From the NCBI RefSeq assembly GCF_000719975.1, contig NZ_JOIJ01000042.1, forward strand, positions 1-6,542: a stretch of 6,542 nucleotides of DNA, written 5' to 3'. Position 1 is the first letter of the stretch. Each line of letters begins with the position of its first letter. The notes under the pieces are model-generated. The model made no database searches and was not told where the DNA came from. It worked only from the letters and a program-made list of their open reading frames with translations. Position numbers and translations under genes: made by a program. Source of the stretch: Prauserella rugosa. Its GTDB lineage: Bacteria > Actinomycetota > Actinomycetes > Mycobacteriales > Pseudonocardiaceae. This document shows, piece by piece, positions 1 through 5,915 of the stretch.

Positions 1-17
1 AAGGTTGACTCGAAGGA

Positions 18-503
18 TCACGCGGTGGCCGCGCCCACGTCCACAACACCTCGTAGACGATCCCGGCGACCGCGCCACACCACTATGCGGGACTCAGCTT
101 CCTGGGCCTGTCGGTCGAGGTTGTTGGTCGGCTCGTCGAGGAGCACGATCTGGTCGCCCCTCAGACGCAGGCCGGCCAGCGCCGTCAGCACGGTCTCGCC
201 GCCGGACAGAGCGCCGACCTCTCGGTCGAGGTCCAGGCCGCGGAGTCCGAGGCCGTCGAGGATGACACGGGCGCGGGTGTCAATGTCCCACGCATCGCCG
301 AGCGCGTCGAAGTGCCGCGGATCTGCATCCCCCGACTCGATCGCTCGGAGCGCGTCGAGCTTGCCGCGGACGCCGAGGAGATCGGCGACCGTCGACGCGG
401 TGCGGAGCGCGAGATTCTGCGGGAGGTAGGCGACGTGACCGGCCCGGGTGATCGTCCCGGCTGTCGGCGTCAGCTCGCCGACGATCAGACGGAGCAGCGA
501 AGA
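18..503 (-). pseudogene. ABC-F family ATP-binding protein, internal fragment (both ends missing)
   Basis: ABC-F proteins are soluble tandem ATPases that act on the ribosome, in translation or in antibiotic protection. Read on the minus strand, this frame opens at about 503 with SSLLRLIVGEL, which aligns to the residues just after a Walker A lysine. It continues through a Q-loop-like VAYLPQN, the signature LSGGE and a Walker B with the ABC-F hallmark LLDEPTNNLD near 130-160. The Walker A glycines and lysine are absent. After a WRG at about 72-80, where family members normally continue to the switch histidine (VSHD), the sequence turns into unrelated residues and stops at 18-20. Only about 160 of the usual 500-600 residues remain, covering most of the first ATPase domain without its P-loop. 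It has no start codon of its own and sits in a different frame from the monooxygenase it abuts. Family is secure; exact subfamily and non-function are inference. Confidence 0.82.
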
Positions 504-1305
504 TCGATTCCGCGCTCACGGCGCGTTGGATCAGATCGGGCCATACCCACCCGAGGTCGCCGTAGGCGCGTCCCAGAGATGCCGCGGCGTCTGCGGTCCC
601 CGCGTCGTCGCGAACGAAGGTGAAGAACGCGCTCAGTCGTCCATCACGTTGCGGGTAGAGGCCCGCGCTGCGGCCGACCGCGGTCAGGAGGGTTGTCTTC
701 TCGCGAACCGACGTCGGCGGATCGATCACCTCGAACGACGCGACTTTCACGCCGAAGTCGTACCGCCACCGATCCTCGGGGCCGAAGACGAGCCGCCTGA
801 CGGTGGAATGCGCGCCGTCGGCGCCGATCACGAGATCAGCTGCGACGCGCGACCCGTCGCGCAGCGTGACGACTGCCCCATCGGCGCCGTCGGTGACGTC
901 CGTGACGGTCTGGCCGAATCGGATATCTGCGACGTGCTGCGCCGCGCCATACAGTGCGCCTTCGAGATCACCGCGGAGGATAGAGACAGTCCGGTGGCCC
1001 GTCAGCGCACGCTGCGAAGCCTCTGACATCCAAGCGAGCCCCCTTCCATCGCCGTCGACCTGCTGCATCGGCCTCCATGGAGATGCCCGCGCGCGCAGTT
1101 CTTCGACCAATCCCAGTCGCGTGGCCGCCTCGTACCCCATGCCTGAGAATCCAACGACGAAGGCGCCGCCGCGCAAGCGGGCCGCGCGTTCCAGGACGAT
1201 GACCGACCATTTCGCGCGGGCGAGGCTCAGGGCCGTGGCCAGGCCGGCGATGCCGGCGCCCACGATGATCGCCGTACGGTCAGACGGCGCGGTTTCCCTT
1301 GTCAT
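280..1305 (-). pseudogene. FAD-dependent monooxygenase, 3'-truncated and fused to foreign sequence
   Basis: Family members are FAD/NAD(P)H aromatic-ring hydroxylases of the PHBH/TetX type. Visible motifs are the dinucleotide-binding GAGIAG at residues 16-21, ending in an acidic strand end (VLER, 37-40), an ILRGDLEGAL segment at 109-118 matching the FAD-contacting arginine region, and the DG motif GADGAHSTVR at 161-170. Homology runs to about residue 269 (AESIF, position 499). Beyond this the 72 residues to the stop at 280 are an out-of-frame reading of an ABC-F gene and look like no protein (rich in R, A, S, P). The third FAD motif (GD near residue 280-300, ribityl/phosphate contact) and the C-terminal helices are therefore missing, so an active enzyme is unlikely. 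The start ATG (1303-1305) overlaps the hydrolase stop in ATGA, implying translational coupling as the third gene of the operon. Substrate cannot be told. Confidence 0.85.
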
Positions 1306-2198
1306 CGCTCGATCTCCTCGAGGAACTCGCGGACGGCGCGGACGGTTTCGACGGGGTGGTCCTGCGGCAGGAAGTGGCTCGCGCCCTCGATCACCTGGAT
1401 ACGTCCGAGCAGAGTGCGGCGCGCCGCCTCCTCCGCAAGCGCGAGGGGCACGGCATCGTCGCGATCACCGTGCAAGAACAGAGTCGGACGGCGCAACTCC
1501 TCCATCCGGGGCATGAAGTTCGTTCGCATCCTCCTGAACCCCACCTCGAACCGGTTCCAATCGCTGAACAGGTGCCCGCCGCCTCGGCGTTTCGATCCGT
1601 ATTCGACGCGATAGGCCCGGGCGAGGAAGTCGACATCCTGGTCCGTGACATCGTCGGCGTAGGGCAGCTTGCTCCGAGCGAAATCCTCAAGAGCCTTCGG
1701 CGATTGCAGTCGCGTCAGGGCCCACGAGATCGGCGCTCGAAGCGACAGGTAGGAGATCTCGTGGGCGCGAACGCGGTCCTGGATGCCTCCGCATGCTGCC
1801 AGCACGAGCGCATCCACGCGCTCCGGGTTGTTCAATGCGGTGCCCAGAGCAACGGCGGCGCCCATCGACAGCCCGACGAGAGACGCGGAGCCGACACCCC
1901 ACGCATCCATCAGGTCGATAACGACGGATTCGAGTCCGCGCTGATCGGCACGAGCCCGCCACGGCCAACTCGCACCGTGTTTGGGGAGATCGGGGGTGTA
2001 CACACGATGGTCGCGGGAGAGGTCTTCGGCCACCTGACGCCATGTGATCGAGCCGTTGTCCAGGCTGGCGCCGTGGAGCAAGATCACCGCAGGCCCGGTG
2101 ACCCCGCCCACCTGGTACGAGACGTGCCCGTCGTCGAGGTCGATTCCGTGGCGTTCGAAGCCGCTGATGTTCGTGAGGGGCGAGGCGTCTCGACTCAT
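1302..2198 (-). CDS. Alpha/beta-fold hydrolase
   Basis: A 298-residue serine hydrolase with a complete set of fold landmarks. The oxyanion-hole loop is HGAS at 42-45, a DLPKHGAS turn at 70-77 corresponds to the common DxPGxGxS, and the nucleophile elbow is GLSMG at 109-113 with Ser111. The acid is probably Asp247 in GDRDDAVP and the base His275 in EGASHFLP. Residues about 140-235 form the cap domain. Length and motif order fit the family that includes C-C bond hydrolases, epoxide hydrolases, haloperoxidase-like enzymes and esterases; I cannot choose between them. No signal peptide is seen, so it is probably cytoplasmic. Its ATG (2196-2198) overlaps the TetR stop by four bases, and its own stop overlaps the monooxygenase start in the same way. 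A hydrolase paired with a flavin monooxygenase suggests breakdown or detoxification of a small organic compound, which is inference. Confidence 0.92.
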   Translation of the reverse strand: MSRDASPLTNISGFERHGIDLDDGHVSYQVGGVTGPAVILLHGASLDNGSITWRQVAEDLSRDHRVYTPDLPKHGASWPWRARADQRGLESVVIDLMDAWGVGSASLVGLSMGAAVALGTALNNPERVDALVLAACGGIQDRVRAHEISYLSLRAPISWALTRLQSPKALEDFARSKLPYADDVTDQDVDFLARAYRVEYGSKRRGGGHLFSDWNRFEVGFRRMRTNFMPRMEELRRPTLFLHGDRDDAVPLALAEEAARRTLLGRIQVIEGASHFLPQDHPVETVRAVREFLEEIER

Positions 2199-2878
2199 AG
2201 ATTCCGCTCCAGTTCGGTCAGTTGGTCGTCGAGTCGCTGCAGGAGTTGAAGCTGCGCTTCATGAGCGGCATCGATGTCGGGCGCACGGTGGGTTGCGAGG
2301 CCACTGCTGATGGTGTCGGCGAATAGTTCGACCGTCGCCGCCAGATCCTCAGCCCCCGACGGTCCGAGCACACCCGCAGAGTGGACGAGACCTACCGTGA
2401 ACGTCCTCATGACCCCGACGATGCGATCGGGCTCGACGCCATCGTCGACGACTCCGGCGAGCTGAAGCTGCCGGACGTAGTCGCCCAGCCAGTCGACCCG
2501 CTCGCGATAGCGCTGACCGGGCAGCTGGCCCATATGCGCGCCCAGCACGTCGGCATCCCCGAGATAAAGGGCGCGCATCAAGGGGTCGGAGAGCAGCGAA
2601 TCGACTCCGAAGCGATACGCCCGCGCAAGATCGACGAGCCTGTCCGAACTCTCGATGCACTCACGGACGTACACGATCGATCGGCGTGTGCTCTCGCGGA
2701 TGAGGGCATCGAGTATCGCGGTCTTGTTCTGGAACTCCAGGTACACCGCGCCCTTCGCTACGCCGGCGCGCGAGGCGATGTCCGACACCGTCGTCGCCGA
2801 CCACCCGCGTTCAAGGAGGAGGATCCGCGCGGCGTCCAGGATCCTGCCGCGTCGATCCGGGATCAGAGGTCTGGGCAT
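2195..2878 (-). CDS. TetR/AcrR family transcriptional regulator (first gene of hydrolase/monooxygenase operon)
   Basis: A 227-residue one-component regulator. The N-terminal DNA-binding domain is clear: helix 1 around RRGRILDAARILLLERG (9-25), then the helix-turn-helix TTVSDIASRAGVAKGAVYLEF at about 29-49, with the typical YLEFQNKTAIL following. The C-terminal ligand/dimer domain (about 55-227) is diverged, as normal for the family, and ends in a Gln/Leu/Glu-rich helix (AQLQLLQRLDDQLTELE) that may extend the dimer contact. The start at 2876-2878 is supported by GGAG (2883-2886 on the complement) four bases upstream. The gene leads the operon and overlaps the hydrolase start by four bases, so it most likely represses its own operon and is released by the substrate or product of the downstream enzymes. 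The perfect inverted repeat just upstream is the obvious binding site. Confidence 0.93.
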   Translation of the reverse strand: MPRPLIPDRRGRILDAARILLLERGWSATTVSDIASRAGVAKGAVYLEFQNKTAILDALIRESTRRSIVYVRECIESSDRLVDLARAYRFGVDSLLSDPLMRALYLGDADVLGAHMGQLPGQRYRERVDWLGDYVRQLQLAGVVDDGVEPDRIVGVMRTFTVGLVHSAGVLGPSGAEDLAATVELFADTISSGLATHRAPDIDAAHEAQLQLLQRLDDQLTELERNL

Positions 2879-2884
2879 CGCACT

Positions 2885-2920
2885 CCGTAATGACTAGAAG
2901 AACGCTTTCGGTCATTACGG
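2885..2920. promoter_or_regulatory. Candidate TetR operator: perfect 10-bp inverted repeat
   Basis: CCGTAATGAC (2885-2894) and its exact reverse complement GTCATTACGG (2911-2920) are separated by 16 bases. The inner arm starts 7 bases before the regulator ATG and overlaps its Shine-Dalgarno, so a bound dimer would cover the promoter or initiation region. The spacing between arm centres (26 bp) is long for a single TetR dimer; two dimers or a partly palindromic core are possible. I cannot place -35/-10 boxes with confidence. Symmetry is seen directly; binding by the adjacent regulator is inferred. Confidence 0.65.
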
Positions 2921-3176
2921 GCTTACCCCACCCCTGGGCAGCACGACGACGTCCCCCTCGAGCGCGGCCGATCCGGGCGCCAACGGGGTCACCACTTCTG
3001 GTTGGTCATGAAGTGGACCCTTCTCGCCCTCTGCAGACCACGGTGGCAGCGACGAGGCGCGGCAACTCGACGCCGAGCCGCTCAGCCGGCTCGCACCACC
3101 TCGCGGCACGAATGCCGTCAGTTCCAACACGGCGGGTCCATGAGGTCGGCCTGTTCGAGCAGGACGAGCCCGTCAT
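2921..3176. other. Stretch between operator and IS3 element without a convincing gene
   Basis: No frame here shows recognisable protein motifs. On the minus strand, a short frame ending at 2915-2917 (…GSAALEGDVVVLPRGG…) could be the 3' tail of a lost gene. Another minus-strand frame from the IS border ends near 3130 with …LVLLEQADLMDPPCWN and has coding-like third positions; it may be a gene tail cut by the element. Neither could be named. A 7-bp inverted repeat, CCACTTC (2992-2998) and GAAGTGG (3010-3016), with an 11-base loop lies in it but is not followed by a T-run on either strand. Confidence 0.4.
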
Positions 3177-3201
3177 GGGCGTGAGGAACGGATCGGTGAC
3201 A
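3177..3201 (+). repeat. Left terminal inverted repeat of IS3 element
   Basis: Begins GGGCGTGAGGAA and ends GGTGACA. It matches the reverse complement of the right end at 21 of 25 positions: the outer 12 and the inner 7 are identical, with four mismatches between. Contains the TGAGGAA start typical of IS3-type ends. Transposase (OrfAB) is expected to bind here. Confidence 0.85.
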
Positions 3202-3211
3202 ACTGATCGTT

Positions 3212-3227
3212 AGCGCCGGGAGGCGCT
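3212..3227 (+). promoter_or_regulatory. Hairpin in the IS3 leader upstream of orfA
   Basis: AGCGCC and GGCGCT form a perfect 6-bp stem around a GGGA loop, just inside the left end and before the orfA ribosome site GGAGG (3233-3237). No T-run follows, so it is not an intrinsic terminator. A leader hairpin could limit translation arising from transcripts that enter the element from outside, as known for other insertion sequences; that role here is inference. Confidence 0.5.
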
Positions 3228-3245
3228 GACGGGGAGGATGTCATC

Positions 3246-3551
3246 ATGCCCGGTCCCTATCCCAAAGAGTTCCGCGAGGACGTTGTCGCGGTCGCTCGTA
3301 GCCGCGAAAGCGGCGTCACCATCAAGCAGATCGCCGTCGACTTCGGTATCAGCGAAGCGACGTTGCAGAACTGGCTCCGCCAAGCAGACGTCGAGGACGG
3401 CAACCGTCCCGGTCAGACGGCTGCGGACGCTGCCGAGGCTCGCGAGTTGAAGAACCGGATCCGGTTGCTCAAGCAGGAGAACGAGGTTCTCCGGCGGGCG
3501 GCGGCGTATCTGTCGCAGGCGAACCTGAAACTCGGTGGCTCCCCAAAATGA
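3246..3551 (+). CDS. IS3-family transposase OrfA
   Basis: A 101-residue DNA-binding subunit. Residues about 8-45 form the IS3-type helix-turn-helix (EFREDVVAVAR, then VTIKQIAVDFGISEATLQNWLR). Residues 67-89 carry a leucine zipper with Leu68, Leu75, Leu82 and Leu89 exactly seven apart (ELKNRIRLLKQENEVLRRA), used for multimerisation. Length is normal for the family. The start at 3246 has GGAGG at 3233-3237 eight bases upstream. The stop TGA at 3549-3551 overlaps the orfB ATG, and orfB lies in the -1 frame. OrfA alone usually acts as a repressor or modulator, while the OrfAB fusion is the active transposase. Confidence 0.92.
   Translation: MPGPYPKEFREDVVAVARSRESGVTIKQIAVDFGISEATLQNWLRQADVEDGNRPGQTAADAAEARELKNRIRLLKQENEVLRRAAAYLSQANLKLGGSPK
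3542..3548 (+). promoter_or_regulatory. Slippery heptamer for -1 frameshift between orfA and orfB
   Basis: The bases C CCA AAA, in the orfA frame, directly precede the TGA stop and fit the X XXY YYZ pattern. Slipping back one base re-pairs Pro and Lys tRNAs on CCC and AAA and next reads the orfB ATG, giving …GSPK-MTYP…. A purine-rich GGTGG (3534-3538) lies upstream as a possible stimulator or as an orfB ribosome site. Known IS3 elements make OrfAB in this way; use here is inferred, and restart at the overlapping ATG is the alternative. Confidence 0.6.
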
Positions 3552-4426
3552 CGTACCCGCTCGTATCTGAGCTCGCCGCGGACGGCATCCCCGTCTCGGT
3601 GTCGTGCCGGGTTCTGAAGCTCGCTCGCCAGCCCTACTATCGGTGGCGCAACGCCCCGATCCGGGATGCGGACGTGCTCCGCGCGTATCGGATCAACGCG
3701 CTGCACGACGCGCACCACGACGATCCGACGTTCGGCTACCGCTACCTCGCTGACGAAGCGCGGCGGGCCGGGTGGCGGATGAGCCGCCGGACGGCGTGGA
3801 AGTTGTGTTCTCAGGCCGGGCTCCTCTCGTCCGCGCAGCGCCGCCGGCGCGGGAAGGGCAAGAAGGCTGGCCCTCCGGTGTTCGATGATCACGTGAAGCG
3901 CGTCTTCCGCGCCGACGCACCGAACCGGGTGTGGCTGACCGACATCACCGAGCACCGCACCACCACCGAGGGCAAGCTCCACTGCTGCGCGATCAAGGAC
4001 GTGTTCTCCAACCGGATCGTCGGCTACTCGATCTCGGATCGGATGACCGCGAAGCTCGCCGTCGACGTCCTCCGCAACGCCGTCGCCCACCGTGGTGAGG
4101 TCGCTGGCTGCATCCTGCATGCCGACAGGGGCAGCCAGTTTCGCAGCCGAGCCATGGCCCGTGAGCTGCGTCGTCACGACATCGTCAGATCGATGGGCCG
4201 CGTCGGAGCGGCCGGAGACAACGCCGCGATGGAGAGCTTCTGGTCGCTTCTTCAAACGAACGTCCTCAACCAGCAGCGGTGGACCACCCGACAAGAACTG
4301 CGACTCGCGATCGTGGTCTGGATCGAGCGGAAGTATCACCGCCAACGAGCACAGGACACTCTCGGCGGGTTGACGCCCATCGAGTTCGAAGCCAAGCTAA
4401 CCGAGCGGCTCACACTCGCGGCCTAA
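3548..4426 (+). CDS. IS3-family transposase OrfB (DDE integrase core)
   Basis: A 292-residue catalytic subunit. The N-terminal part (1-105) has the HTH_21-type region typical of OrfB (VSVSCRVLKLARQPYYRWR, then DPTFGYRYLADEARRAGWRMSRRT). The RNase H-like core follows, with catalytic Asp132 (WLTDITEH), Asp193 (LHADRGSQF) and Glu229 (NAAMESFWS). The 35 residues between Asp193 and Glu229 are exactly the family's DD(35)E spacing. The usual Lys seven residues after the Glu is Gln236 here, a variation I note but cannot interpret. The C-terminus (YHRQRAQDTLGGLTPIEFE) matches the family's conserved tail. No frameshift or internal stop is seen, so the protein looks intact. It is probably expressed as an OrfAB fusion through the heptamer at its start. 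Confidence 0.94.
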   Translation: MTYPLVSELAADGIPVSVSCRVLKLARQPYYRWRNAPIRDADVLRAYRINALHDAHHDDPTFGYRYLADEARRAGWRMSRRTAWKLCSQAGLLSSAQRRRRGKGKKAGPPVFDDHVKRVFRADAPNRVWLTDITEHRTTTEGKLHCCAIKDVFSNRIVGYSISDRMTAKLAVDVLRNAVAHRGEVAGCILHADRGSQFRSRAMARELRRHDIVRSMGRVGAAGDNAAMESFWSLLQTNVLNQQRWTTRQELRLAIVVWIERKYHRQRAQDTLGGLTPIEFEAKLTERLTLAA

Positions 4427-4434
4427 ACCGAACC

Positions 4435-4459
4435 TGTCACCAGTTCCTTCCTCACGCCC
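4435..4459 (-). repeat. Right terminal inverted repeat of IS3 element
   Basis: Reads TGTCACC…TTCCTCACGCCC on the plus strand and begins 8 bases after the orfB stop. It is the partner of 3177-3201, with 21 of 25 positions complementary and the outer 12 perfect. Confidence 0.85.
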
Positions 4460-4638
4460 CAGGACTGGCAGAAACCGCTCGCGGTCAGGGGCATTTACCA
4501 TCCGCACCGGTCGGCACTGATCCGCAGAGCGAGCAATGGCTCGACGCTGTCCGCGATCGGCGTGGAGAGCAGCGCCCACGCCGCAGATATCATCTTCTTT
4601 GAAGCGCCGCGAATGAGTGTTCTGACCCATCGGGCCGA
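4460..4638. other. Unassigned, coding-like stretch right of the IS3 element
   Basis: A plus-strand frame running through the right IS end reads …QDWQKPLAVRGIYHPHRSAL… and later …SAHAADIIFFEAPRM…, with mostly G/C third positions up to about 4600. It has no start of its own and may be a fragment of a gene interrupted by the element, but I do not recognise it. The minus-strand frames look like noise. An 11-base palindrome, ATCGGGCCGAT (4629-4639), touches the stop of the membrane-protein gene and has no T-run after it. Confidence 0.35.
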
Positions 4639-5220
4639 TCAGTCGTCGAGCAGAGGGTTGTACTTCATGCTCAGGCTGCGTTCGAGCCCGGCGGCTCCGG
4701 CCAGGATAATGAGTGCCACGTTCGTCCAGCCCGGTAGCGTCAGCGCCGGGACCTCGAACGACGGCAGTCCGACGAGCGGCGTCAGGTTCCCGGCGAGGTT
4801 GATCAGCTGGGGAAGCTCGATCCCGAGCACAGCCAGTAGGACGACAAGCGAGACCCAACCGACGACTCGGCTCGCGGTAGGGTGAGCGGTACCGACCCGC
4901 GCCCGCCATGCCTCGGCCGTTCCTTCGGCCGGTGGAAGCTGCACTGTGTCGCCAGCTTCGCCCTGTCGCAGGCGAACGTACTTCATGCCGGCCTTAGCGA
5001 CCGCGGCCTCGATCCGTACGCCACCGCCGAGATGGAACGTGGCACGCCCGCGAGCAGTATCGACGAGTCGTCCGTTCCGGTAGAGGCGGATGCGCTCGTC
5101 CAGGTCGAGGTAGTGAGCGTCGACGACGTAGCCCGCCCCGTCGTGCTCGGTCACGAAACGGCCCCGGACCAGCCCCTCCCCGCGCCGCAGCGGCCGCAGG
5201 ACCTCGGAGTCATGCGTCAT
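4639..5220 (-). CDS. Hypothetical two-helix membrane protein paired with a TetR regulator
   Basis: A 193-residue protein I cannot assign to a characterised family. Residues 1-115 are soluble and charged, with alternating polar/hydrophobic stretches suggesting beta strands (GYVVDAHYLDLDERIRLYRNG, 30-50; ATFHLGGGVRIEAAVAKAG, 60-78). Two hydrophobic segments follow: about 119-138 (VVGWVSLVVLLAVLG) and about 163-180 (WTNVALIILAGAAG), joined by a roughly 25-residue loop rich in Leu and Pro. The tail RSLSMKYNPLLDD is charged. No signal peptide precedes the soluble part, so the N-terminal domain probably stays in the cytoplasm, with the C-terminus on the same side. Its start lies inside the end of the upstream TetR gene (11-bp overlap), so the two are almost certainly co-transcribed and the regulator probably controls it. 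Function unknown. Confidence 0.85.
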   Translation of the reverse strand: MTHDSEVLRPLRRGEGLVRGRFVTEHDGAGYVVDAHYLDLDERIRLYRNGRLVDTARGRATFHLGGGVRIEAAVAKAGMKYVRLRQGEAGDTVQLPPAEGTAEAWRARVGTAHPTASRVVGWVSLVVLLAVLGIELPQLINLAGNLTPLVGLPSFEVPALTLPGWTNVALIILAGAAGLERSLSMKYNPLLDD

Positions 5221-5857
5221 GGCCAGCCTCCGTGTCGTCAGTCGTGCTCTTGCCGAGCCCGCAAGCCAGCGCCGCGTCTAGGACCCGGTGTGCCTCGTCG
5301 GCCCCGAGATGGCCGTGCAGGACTTCACTCGCGAGCCCGCCGGCCGTCGCAAGCAATCCATCAGAGATCATCTCCGAGGACGTGATACCGGCTGCTTCCA
5401 GCGCGGAACCGGAGCTGCGTAAGACGAGCGCAACCTGATCGACCAGCAGCATGCGCAGCTCTGCGTGACCTTCCAGCAGTGCCCGCCCCAACGCCGGCTC
5501 GGTGAGCGCCAAGGTCTCAAACATGGTGACCACACGGAGATCTCTGAAGTCCTCGGGACTTCGCGGGATCATCGTGCGCAGAATCGCCGCGACCACCTCC
5601 GCAGGACTCGGCTCGACTTTCGCGAGCGTCGCCTCCACACGAGAACGCGCCCTATCCTGCACAGCATCGAAGCAGGCCTGTACCAGCCTGGCGCGGTCGG
5701 TGAAGTAGTGCTGGACCCGTCCCGGGGATACATCCGCGGCAGCAGCGACCCGACGGAACGTCAGCGACTCGAGGCCCCCCTGCTCGACCGCCGTGCCCGC
5801 TGCATCGATGATCGCTTGCCGGACCACATCGTGATCGCGTCCGCGCCCTCGCGCCAT
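5210..5857 (-). CDS. TetR/AcrR family transcriptional regulator
   Basis: A 215-residue regulator. The DNA-binding domain has helix 1 at about 11-28 (VVRQAIIDAAGTAVEQGG) and the helix-turn-helix LTFRRVAAAADVSPGRVQHYF at about 32-52, followed by DRARLVQACFD. 'GRVQHYF' in the recognition helix and the TetR_C-like remainder (about 60-200, with PEDFRDLRVVTMFETLAL and the closing DEAHRVLDAAL) resemble the BetI/AcrR-type branch, though I cannot name a ligand. The start (5855-5857) is backed by AGGGAGA (5864-5870 on the complement) six bases upstream. It overlaps the downstream membrane-protein gene by 11 bp, so the two form one transcription unit. The upstream DNA is AT-rich compared with its surroundings and holds a small palindrome, consistent with self-repression. 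Confidence 0.92.
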   Translation of the reverse strand: MARGRGRDHDVVRQAIIDAAGTAVEQGGLESLTFRRVAAAADVSPGRVQHYFTDRARLVQACFDAVQDRARSRVEATLAKVEPSPAEVVAAILRTMIPRSPEDFRDLRVVTMFETLALTEPALGRALLEGHAELRMLLVDQVALVLRSSGSALEAAGITSSEMISDGLLATAGGLASEVLHGHLGADEAHRVLDAALACGLGKSTTDDTEAGHDA

Positions 5858-5915
5858 AGCCCATCTCCCTTTCTTCTACAGTGCAATACAAGCGTATCGA
5901 AGTAAATATGCGGCG
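5858..5915 (-). promoter_or_regulatory. Likely promoter/operator region of the second TetR unit
   Basis: This is the most AT-rich stretch in the window. It holds ATAC (5886-5889) and GTAT (5894-5897) around a 4-base centre, with further scattered symmetric positions outward (for example TTC on the left and GAA on the right). A clear ribosome site, AGGGAGA, lies at 5864-5870. No -35/-10 pair is convincing enough to mark. The palindrome is weak, so the operator call is tentative. Confidence 0.4.

Larger units (their letters stand above)
3177..4459 (+). mobile_element. IS3-family insertion sequence, apparently complete
   Basis: About 1.28 kb with the two-gene layout of the family (orfA with helix-turn-helix and leucine zipper, orfB with DDE integrase core) and terminal inverted repeats at 3177-3201 and 4435-4459. 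If the family's usual TG…CA ends are used, the borders would be 3182 and 4454, but the symmetry continues five bases further on both sides. The flanking bases (…CGTCAT on the left, CAGGAC… on the right) give no direct repeat of 3-5 bp at either border choice. The element may therefore be old, or its two flanks may come from different places after recombination between copies. Confidence 0.88.

Noticed and set aside
448..1516. Plus-strand open frames opposite the monooxygenase
   Set aside because: They are antisense shadows; the minus strand carries the FAD-binding motifs.
1299..2249. Plus-strand open frame of 316 codons opposite the hydrolase
   Set aside because: It mirrors the hydrolase gene, has no recognisable domain, and arises from GC bias.
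2992..3016. CCACTTC/GAAGTGG inverted repeat as a terminator
   Set aside because: An 11-base loop and no T-run on either strand; no gene clearly ends there.
2890..3213. Plus-strand frame starting inside the operator and running into the IS3 end, possibly a divergent gene
   Set aside because: Codon third positions are not biased, no domain is seen, no ribosome site precedes it, and it ends within the IS terminal repeat.
3413..4345. Long minus-strand open frame of 310 codons across the IS3 element
   Set aside because: It is antisense to orfA/orfB, which have clear motifs; its translation is low-complexity (R, A, V, D-rich) and matches no family.
4397..4909. Minus-strand frame of 170 codons crossing the IS3 end and the membrane-protein gene
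   Set aside because: It overlaps two better supported features in another frame and is arginine-rich noise.
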